Origin: Acanthosoma haemorrhoidale
Lineage: Eukaryota; Arthropoda; Insecta; Hemiptera; Acanthosomatidae
Direction of reading: 5' to 3'
DNA length: 64,000 bases
Assembly: GCA_930367205.1 (NCBI GenBank)
Contig: OV884015.1
Location: 103,790,509-103,854,508 of the forward strand
This document shows positions 57,625 to 64,000 of the stretch, piece by piece (position 1 is the stretch's first letter; each line of letters starts with the position of its first letter). The notes under the pieces were generated by a model. It was not told the origin of the DNA. It was given only the letters and a program-made list of their open reading frames with translations, and ran no database searches. The position numbers were made by a program, and so were the translations under genes.

Positions 57625-58150
57625 TCATAGAACTTCTGGTCGTTATCAGCAAAAAGCTAAATCAAGTGCGATTTGAGCTCATCGTTATTACTGAAATTTT
57701 TACCATTTAAGAAGTTTTGTAAACTTCGAAATAAATGATAATCCGACGGTGCGAGGTCGGGGCTGTATGGGGGATGCGACATCACTTCACAACCAAGCTC
57801 CAATAGTTTCGTACGTGTTGCTAAAGATGTGTGAGGTCTCGCATTGTCGTGGCGGAACCCAAATTTTTAGCTTCTTAACAAGTCCGAGACGTCTTATATG
57901 ATTTTGAATTGTTGTGTGTGATACATTTAACTGATCCGATTCTCATTATCAACTTCAGAAGGTTGACCAGAACGTTGGTCATCTTTCAGTTAAAAATCTC
58001 CAGAAAGAAATTTTTTAAACCAATTCTGACACGTGCGTTCTGTTAAACAATCAACGCCATAAACTTTACATATATCTTTGTGAGCCTCAGCCGCATTCTA
58101 GCCTTTATAAAAAATAAAAAAGTAAAATGAGTCGAAAATGCTTATTTTTG
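57625..58150 (-). pseudogene. Mariner transposase remnant, DD34D type, internally deleted
   Basis: The minus strand reads AAEAHKDICKVYGVDCLTER, then NWFKKFLSGDF, a stop and LKDDQRSGQPSEVDNENRI (helix-turn-helix and basic hook). After a deletion follow FRHDNARPHTSLATRTK and HPPYSPDLAPSDYHLF, then LQNFLNGKNFSNNDELKSHL. I count 34 residues between the aspartates of HDN and SDY, the mariner signature. The first catalytic aspartate lies in the deleted part. Frameshifts and stops make it inactive. Confidence 0.88.
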
Positions 58151-58369
58151 CACTCCATGTTAAAACTGACCGTAAACTGACAGTTGAAAACAAAATTACA
58201 CGCAATTTCTTTCTATAGCAAACCTAAAGGTATCGACTACCAAATCCCAAAAGAAAAAAAAATTCTAACATTGACAAAAGAATATAGAAACAAACATAAC
58301 GCTATCTACTGATGCAAACCGAAATCACTTCCTTGCCAACCCAATAAAATAATAAAAAAATTCTATAAA

Positions 58370-58600
58370 ATGTAGCCAAGCTACAGGACATATAATGACC
58401 TATTGTAAATAGATTCATTTATGTAGTCTGTACTGATTTATGTAATATATTTATTCATTATATAATTTCTATAAAATAACAAAACCTGTATATAATGTAG
58501 TAATGCTACAGGAAATACAAAATAATTTGTAAATAGATTCGCCTGAGGATCTATAATTATATATAATTATCTGTAAATTTAAAGATGCTATGAAGGGGGG
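58370..58600 (+). repeat. Two tandem-like copies of the Jockey 3' tail
   Basis: AATGTAGCCAAGCTACAGGA (58379) and AATGTAGTAATGCTACAGGA (58495) each precede a TTGTAAATAGATTC motif. The same tail occurs at 30955 and 43950. No coding part is attached. Confidence 0.7.
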
Positions 58601-59484
58601 GGAAAAAAAAATAAAAAAAAAATATATATATATATATAACAATAAGGGGATATGAAGAAAAAAAAGTATTATTATGTATCAGAACTTGCAATAATTACAA
58701 AAATGCTTTTAAATCGTATAAGCATCTGTAACGAAGCCATAAAACTTGATGACTTGAATTTTTAAGAATGCTGAGAAAGTAATTAGAAAAAGTGGGTATT
58801 GAAGTAGTTGTGATGAAAGATTCTAAAAGATGGCTTCCTAGAAAAAGATAATTTATAACAACCACTTACAGGAAGTTTATCTGGCCCTAGCGTGACCGAA
58901 CCAGGTGTCAGATAACAGACATACCCAGGCGAAAGACATTCCGACAAATGTCTATCGCAAATGTATATAGAATTTTTTAATTGAGTTTTAATTTGGCTAT
59001 TTAAGTTTAAAGTATCACGCCTGACTAATAACAAACGGAATGATTATAGATAGGTTATTTTTATTGTCCTCGACGCTTTATACAGTAAATTGACTATAAT
59101 TTTTTTCTCGTAGAGACATTATTTAGCTGAGCAGATGCTGTACACAGTTCTGGGTTTAAAAATATACCTGAATGTGAACGGCACTGCTTAGCTAGATAAT
59201 GTTCCTCTGAGGACAATTAAATAATCTTTAAATAGTCTTTTAAAAGAAAAGAAAGAAAAGGTTTATTATGAAGTACAAGCCAAATACTGGTATATAATAT
59301 AATAATATCAAGAGCTACGTTACTACATACTGGGAGGAATGTCTAGGCGCAAGTGAGGTATGGGCTTTACAATGAACAAAAATTTCTATTTACAATTTTT
59401 CTCCTCGTACTGCATACGCGGGCGCATTCGAAGGAGGGCAATAATATAATGCAATTTCAGATTGAAGTTAAAAAGTCAACATAT
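58601..59484. other. Intergenic; one unrecognised minus-strand frame at 58783-59034
   Basis: The 83-codon minus frame contains ICDRHLSECLSPGYVCYLTP and reaches a GATAAACTTCCT|gtaagt donor-like site at about 58868. It could be an orphan exon, but no partner exon or family is recognised. Confidence 0.3.
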
Positions 59485-59990
59485 ACAGAGGGGTCCAAAA
59501 AAATGTATCCACTGGTTAACAGTCCATAACTTGCAAACTAATTGACGGAGTTGTCTCATTTTTCTTGAAAGTGTAGCTTAAAGTCCAACTTAAATATTGC
59601 TGTCTTCAAAATTCGCCGAACACTTGAGCGACTCACTCCAGTTTCACGGGCACACTGTCTCACAGACTTCTGTGGTGAGCGAGTGAATTGTTGTAACACA
59701 AGATGGGAGTTAAATGGACTTGTTACTGTTACAGGTCGTCCAGATCGTTGTTTGTGTACATCTTTAACACAGCCTTCGGCTTCAAATTTGTCTCGAATGC
59801 GACGAATCGTTAAACGTGTCGGTGGCTCTGTTTCATACACATTTCGCCATTGCCGTTGAACCTCATTAATGTTTTCGTACTTAAAATACCACTTTAAAAC
59901 AGGCTTCCTTTCATCAAATGTAAGCCTTACGCCAGCCATGTTTACTCGAGTAACAAGGTACAACTAACAATAAAACACTAACTATCTGGC
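59485..59990 (-). mobile_element. Deleted mariner-type element retaining a DUF4817-like N-terminal ORF
   Basis: The right-hand (3') end at 59488-59512, GGGTCCAAAAAAATGTATCC, looks like a terminal inverted repeat. The matching repeat beyond the transposase start was not found, so that end is lost or diverged. The catalytic region is deleted, leaving the N-terminal ORF almost directly joined to the 3' end. Confidence 0.7.
59556..59963 (-). pseudogene. Transposase DNA-binding domain (DUF4817-like), ~128-135 aa
   Basis: An intact frame; the likely start is the MAGVRLTF methionine at 59937-59939. The first helix-turn-helix holds LKWYFKYENINEVQRQWRNVY and PPTRLTIRRIRDKFEAEGCV, then the basic hook QRSGRPVTVTS. 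The second holds FTRSPQKSVRQCARETGVS and SRSSVRRILK. Two HTH motifs joined by a GRP hook is the bipartite DNA-binding half of Tc1/mariner transposases. The DDE half is absent. The C-terminal ~15 residues come from sequence across the deletion. Confidence 0.88.
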
Positions 59991-60635
59991 GACTGTCATC
60001 TGACAAAACAAAACAACGCTTGTATGGCGATTGCCGGAACTACAAACTATTACACTACCAAAAATGTTGTTTTGTCTAGATTCATTGCATTCTTCATCTT
60101 CTTATTCAGAATGCTTTCACAGATGTGTTTCTTCCCTAGCTACAGAAATGACACTTAACTGACTCGCTATCTCTGAGTCAATCAAACGGGAGAAATTCTA
60201 TGTATGATCAAAGACTCGCTGGAATCACAGATAGCGTCCACCAAGCTTTCGATACAGTTAAAGTCGAACACGACGAGCTAAGTGAGGATACGAGCGATGT
60301 TGCCGATAATTGAGGACGCTGTCGATATTCAAAACACACCTGCCTCTGCAGTATGGGCCGATGAATAAAAAGACGGTGGTGTTGGGAACTCAGCCAAGAA
60401 AACACTTAACTCTAAAATTCATATCTAGCCACCGAGCAGAGTCAAGTAGCACAGCTTCACAAATAGATCACGTGCGTACCGGTTTGTAGGGCGAGGATAT
60501 AAAAATCTGCAGGCGTGGACCAGTCATCTCAAATCGGCACGATAACCTACTCTAATAAAATATAACTTTAAATGAAAATTTATTATTGTGCTATTGGTAC
60601 TACTTATAATCATTAATGATATTAATACTCGAAAG
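59991..60635. other. Intergenic, no feature recognised
   Basis: A GC-richer stretch at 60180-60500 with short frames on both strands. None resembles a known family. Confidence 0.4.
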
Positions 60636-60690
60636 ACAGATCGGGATTGGAACCACGGACCTCCCTCTTATTCGAGGCAGTGAGGCGACT
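60636..60690 (-). repeat. tRNA-like/SINE fragment
   Basis: Minus-strand GTGGTTCCAATCCCGATCTG is B-box-like and follows GAGGTCC. It abuts a LINE tail. Confidence 0.45.
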
Positions 60691-60895
60691 CCAACAATTT
60701 CAAAACGGTATACTGATGAAAGTGGTCAGACATACTCGAACAGTGAGCTTCACGAGGTGTTTGAGCTGCCTACGGTGGATGAATTCAAACGACCGTAATA
60801 AAATTCGATTCGTTGCAATACATGACGAACCCGGTGTTTAGCACGATAATGAAATATTTGTAAACCGAAGGTGAGCCCCGTCTCCTAGTCCAGGC
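60691..60895 (+). mobile_element. Jockey-type LINE 3' fragment, deleted
   Basis: FQNGILMKVVRHT and the CCCGGTGTTTAGCACGATAA block, then GAAGGTGAGCCCCGTCTCCT. It is a shorter version of the 56530 copy. Confidence 0.8.
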
Positions 60896-60899
60896 TATG

Positions 60900-61820
60900 A
60901 TGCATGTGTCGTGGGCGTCACTAGGGGAGTGCCTGATCACTCTAGCCTTGGTGACAAGTGCGGATTGTTGTAGTTAATAACATGGACCATGTTCCATGTA
61001 GGCGTTAATATCTGACTCCATTTATTGATAGGGATGTGTCCCGACTATACACTGTGTTCAGGATGAGGTTCAGAGGTTCATAAAGAATAAGACCAGTTTT
61101 CAGAGTTCGAGCGGGAGATCGGCAGCGTAATAGTTACAAGTCGTCAGAGGGTCTGCTAGAGGCTGTGAGGTGACTGCCCAGAGGTGTGGCAGAGAAAGAG
61201 TAGACTAGTAGAAGATTCCAGGGCCCCGGGGCCCTGGAGTATCACGACTGTCTAGATGCAGAGACTGGAGAAGAGTGTAGAGTGAGCCTACCAGGGCCCT
61301 GGCGTAAAGCGACCAAGTAGTGCGGCTGAGGAGACTAGGAAAAAGAGTGTCTTTACAGGGGCGAAATTCCTTGATTTAAATACTATCCCCCCTTCCCTCC
61401 CGGAAGCCAGAGCCTGGCTGCAGGGGGTATGTTTTATGATGCCCAGGTGGCTAATCCCCCTTAAGTTTATGATCGTTGGCCTAAAAGGGTGTGTTTTATG
61501 ATGTCACACCTACCGAGATACGTGATCGCTCGTCCCCTAAGGACTGTTTATTGGCATGGCTTTTAGATTTAGATAGACCCCGGAAAGTGACTGAAGGTCT
61601 GCACGGGTCTATTTATGGCAGTCAGGTGGCTTATCCTCTCAGGTTTATTGCTGTACCTTCGACCCTCTGTTACTTGTTTACATCTGCCGATCCCTCTATG
61701 TTTTATTACTAGAAAAGGCTTTTACCATGTTTTACATCTTACATACAATACACAATACATTATATGCACCAGAGTATAGGGTAATTTACATATGAGTAGC
61801 ATGTTATGCTATGCAGGAAC
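60900..61820 (-). mobile_element. LTR-like copy C with adjoining internal leader
   Basis: Reverse orientation. The segment 60985-61110 is almost identical to the end of copy B (TGATAGGGATGTGTCCCGAC, TAGGCGTTAATATCTGACTC). The outer end near 61800 matches B's start (GTAAATTACCCTATACTCTG read on the minus strand). The 60900-60965 part matches sequence beyond copy A. B and C are inverted to each other 5.6 kb apart, so they are separate insertions and not one element's two LTRs. Confidence 0.7.
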
Positions 61821-61899
61821 AGGAGCCAGCAATCTGTCAATTTTTTCATGCTATTGCGTTCATTTGTTTACAAAAATATTAAAATAAAGGGGTTTTGAA

Positions 61900-61975
61900 A
61901 AAAAAAAACTGAATATTGGCGAGGTGCCGGGATTGTAGTCTCGATCTAATATTTTCTTCTTTGGCTATTAATTAT
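61900..61975. repeat. Inverted tRNA-like/foldback fragment
   Basis: GAATATTGGCGAGGTGCCGG is related to the ATATTGGCAG elements at 26045 and 37495. AATATTTTCTTCTTTGGC closes it in inverted orientation. Confidence 0.5.
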
Positions 61976-63130
61976 TAATAATTAGCTATAAATTTATTAA
62001 CAAAACGAAATATTCTTCAAATTTTTGACGGATCACAAATTAACTCGCCCTTTGTGTCAAATGATTTTACTTTGATTGCTATAAATAAATAACACTGGCC
62101 AATTTTTTTTGTTCCCTAAGATTTTAGAACTTATTTTAGTTGTATTTTGGGCACATTTTTCTCGAACTGTTCTACTTACTTAGATTAGAGTTTTTTGTTT
62201 TTTTTTAAAGTACAGTTGTAATCTTTTATGCCCGGCTTGGGACATATTAAATAAGCCACTTTTATTGTTAGCTCTCCAAAGTTAATTTGAGGGATTATAT
62301 TTGATGTGTTCTCGGCCGTACGAAGGAAAAAAACATCACAACTTGAGATGATTAATAGCTTCTGCGCTGATACTTAATTTTGAAACTTAGTGAAACGGGC
62401 CCATTTTTTTATGTGTATTTTTGTTTTCCGTACTTATAATTTAACCAAACCTTAATCGGCATATTTTAAGTTGAATACACCTTCAATATTTCATATGGAA
62501 TAAATTATGGAACATAACAAGCAATAATGAAAATAGAACTTCACTCTTCGGGCTCAGCAATTATCATAAACTTCTTGACCTTTTTGGCTCAAGAAGGTTT
62601 AAGATTGAAGACTTGCAAAAGCTCTAAACGAATTTCCCCAGGGAAATATCTCGATTTATTATACAGAGACAAAAAGATCGATACAGGAAAAGTGATTTCT
62701 TTCCCGAACCAGCTCTTCTTCTGAGTACAAAACATCGAGTTATGTCAACATCGAATATCGAATACCACTGAAAGAGATCTTAAATAGTAGAACCAAGGAC
62801 CAGTGGCCTCGCCATTATGACGAGGTCGAAAAAACAATATATTAAAACAGAATAAAGGACATAAAAAGTGAAAGAAAGAAAAAATATTTAAAACACAAAC
62901 CCATTGCTGCCCATTCATATTGGATTGCCACTTGGCCTATTCAATAATAATATTAATTATGTTGGGTCCCGATAATTATTTTTGTTGATTTTATCGTGAG
63001 TTTTAAATTCATGGGATCAATTAAAACCTGAGAACAATTTACCATAATCGCACACTGATTTAAAAGGAAAAAGGTTACTTTTCATTTTTTTTTTTTCTCA
63101 CTCACGTAATTCAAAAACCACTTATTTTAT
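61976..63130. other. Intergenic, no feature recognised
   Basis: A 65-codon plus frame (62527-62724) and other short frames without family resemblance. GGACCAGTGGCCTCGCCATTAT near 62797 may be a further SINE relic. Confidence 0.35.
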
Positions 63131-63132
63131 TT

Positions 63133-63429
63133 TATCAATTAAAAGCCACATGTTTTGTTCTTATTATTTTACTCAATGAATTTATTAAAAGAGAAAAAAA
63201 AATTCAAGATTGTAATATTTGTTTATATCGAGATGTAGTTGTATTATTAGGAGTTGATGTCGTTGACTTGTTATCAAATAAGAAGGTGCAATCTGATGTT
63301 ACCAGCATCGGGTTTGTTTGTGAATTGCGGATCAACTCCGATCGTATCACGAGTATCGTCAACGAATCACCGCACCAGTTCCATGATATTTGTTGGAAGA
63401 GAAGGTCACACAGAAACTTCGTCGTATGA
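63133..63429 (+). other. Open stretch of ~99 codons with protein-like composition, unrecognised
   Basis: A plus frame with no ATG runs open through DVVVLLGVDVVDLLSNKKVQ, then SIGFVCELRINSDRITSIVN to two stops (TGATGA at 63427). Codon mix at 63245-63429 is less AT-biased than its surroundings. Could be a last exon or a retroelement remnant. I do not recognise a family. Confidence 0.3.
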
Positions 63430-64000
63430 TGACCCATCGTTACCTCTACATCGATGCCTTCACACCTGTACTAGGTCAACCACCACAGCCACTTTACCAA
63501 TTGTTTGTTAGGTAGAAGATCGAGAAGAATTTTTTCTTCTCATTTTGGATTTCCGGTAAGCGGTTATTTGCGTTACACCACACAACAAAATATTTATGGA
63601 TCAACTCACGCCCTCCTTCCACCTTCAAGAATAGAAGGCCATTGACTATCTGTTATATTTATCACAATATTGTAAATTTAGTATATTAATTTTGTTAATG
63701 GTATTAGTAGTTTATAATTTCATTTATCATTTATCAAAGCGAAGGGATATATATTTTCTTATCAATTTTTCATTCAATCTATTTCTCTATTACTAATCAT
63801 GTGACTAACATTAGATTTAGTCTATAGATTAAATTTCTTAATTTCACATTATATATATTTTGCCATTTTATAATTTCAGTTTTTTTTTTAATTTCACTTT
63901 GTATGATATTACCTCAATTTTCATTTTCTCGTTGTACACAAACTTGTTGGTTCTTTTTTTCTAGCTAACTTATAGCTTTTTTGGGGGGGGGGGAAATGAA
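63430..64000. other. Right edge, no feature recognised
   Basis: AT-rich; ends in a G10 run (63984-63993) that may be an assembly-difficult position. Confidence 0.4.

Noticed and set aside
54579..61820. Copies B and C as the two LTRs of a single element
   Set aside because: They are in opposite orientation, and the DNA between them contains independent insertions and no gag/pol.

Overview
This is a 64 kb stretch of an AT-rich, intron-bearing insect nuclear genome. Three things point to an insect: four recognisable host genes whose exons join in phase across GT/AG boundaries, a large decayed copy of insect-order mitochondrial DNA, and a dense load of Jockey-type LINE, mariner/Tc1/pogo and LTR-retroelement debris. 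A hemipteran is my guess from the transposon mix, but the sequence does not prove the order. No CRISPR array, operon or prokaryotic feature is present.

Host genes. (1) 350-11588, minus: an ERLEC1/XTP3-B ER lectin, nine exons visible, last exon outside the left edge. (2) 24672-28177, minus: a complete six-exon IFT43 homologue (155 aa). (3) 28478-28951, minus: a single-exon mitochondrial ribosomal protein S17. It lies 300 bp upstream of IFT43, head to tail. (4) 31467-35334, plus: a complete six-exon sphingosine-1-phosphate phosphatase (408 aa). These genes act in unrelated pathways (ER quality control, cilium transport, mitochondrial translation, sphingolipid turnover), so nothing suggests a functional cluster.

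Repeats, left to right. Introns of ERLEC1 carry a dispersed repeat family with conserved ends, a 41-bp tandem repeat and a hairpin. At 12138-13455 there is a ten-copy 132-bp minisatellite. An internally deleted mariner-type element follows at 13526-14410, then a nest of small foldback elements (14.5-16.9 kb). A 3.9 kb nuclear mitochondrial insertion (NUMT) covers cox1 to trnE at 17195-21115 and is interrupted by about 700 bp of foreign DNA. A deleted mariner sits at 23457-24382.

From about 36 kb to the right edge no host gene is recognised. That half holds a 99%-identical 1.5-kb direct duplication with CT-rich ends (39.5 and 45.0 kb), Jockey fragments in both orientations, a pogo/Tigger transposase tail ending in a PCNA-binding-like motif, a decayed Tc1 element with terminal repeats, three LTR-like copies, a mariner with a DD34D spacing, and another transposase fragment reduced to its DNA-binding half.

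I found no convincing new molecular system. The most interesting leads are the repeat family with constant ends and changing interiors, the recurring transposase copies that keep the DNA-binding half but have lost the catalytic half, the young 1.5-kb duplication, and the minisatellite that keeps a 455-codon frame open. Exon coordinates were derived by hand from splice signals, reading phase and remembered family resemblance. No alignment was run.
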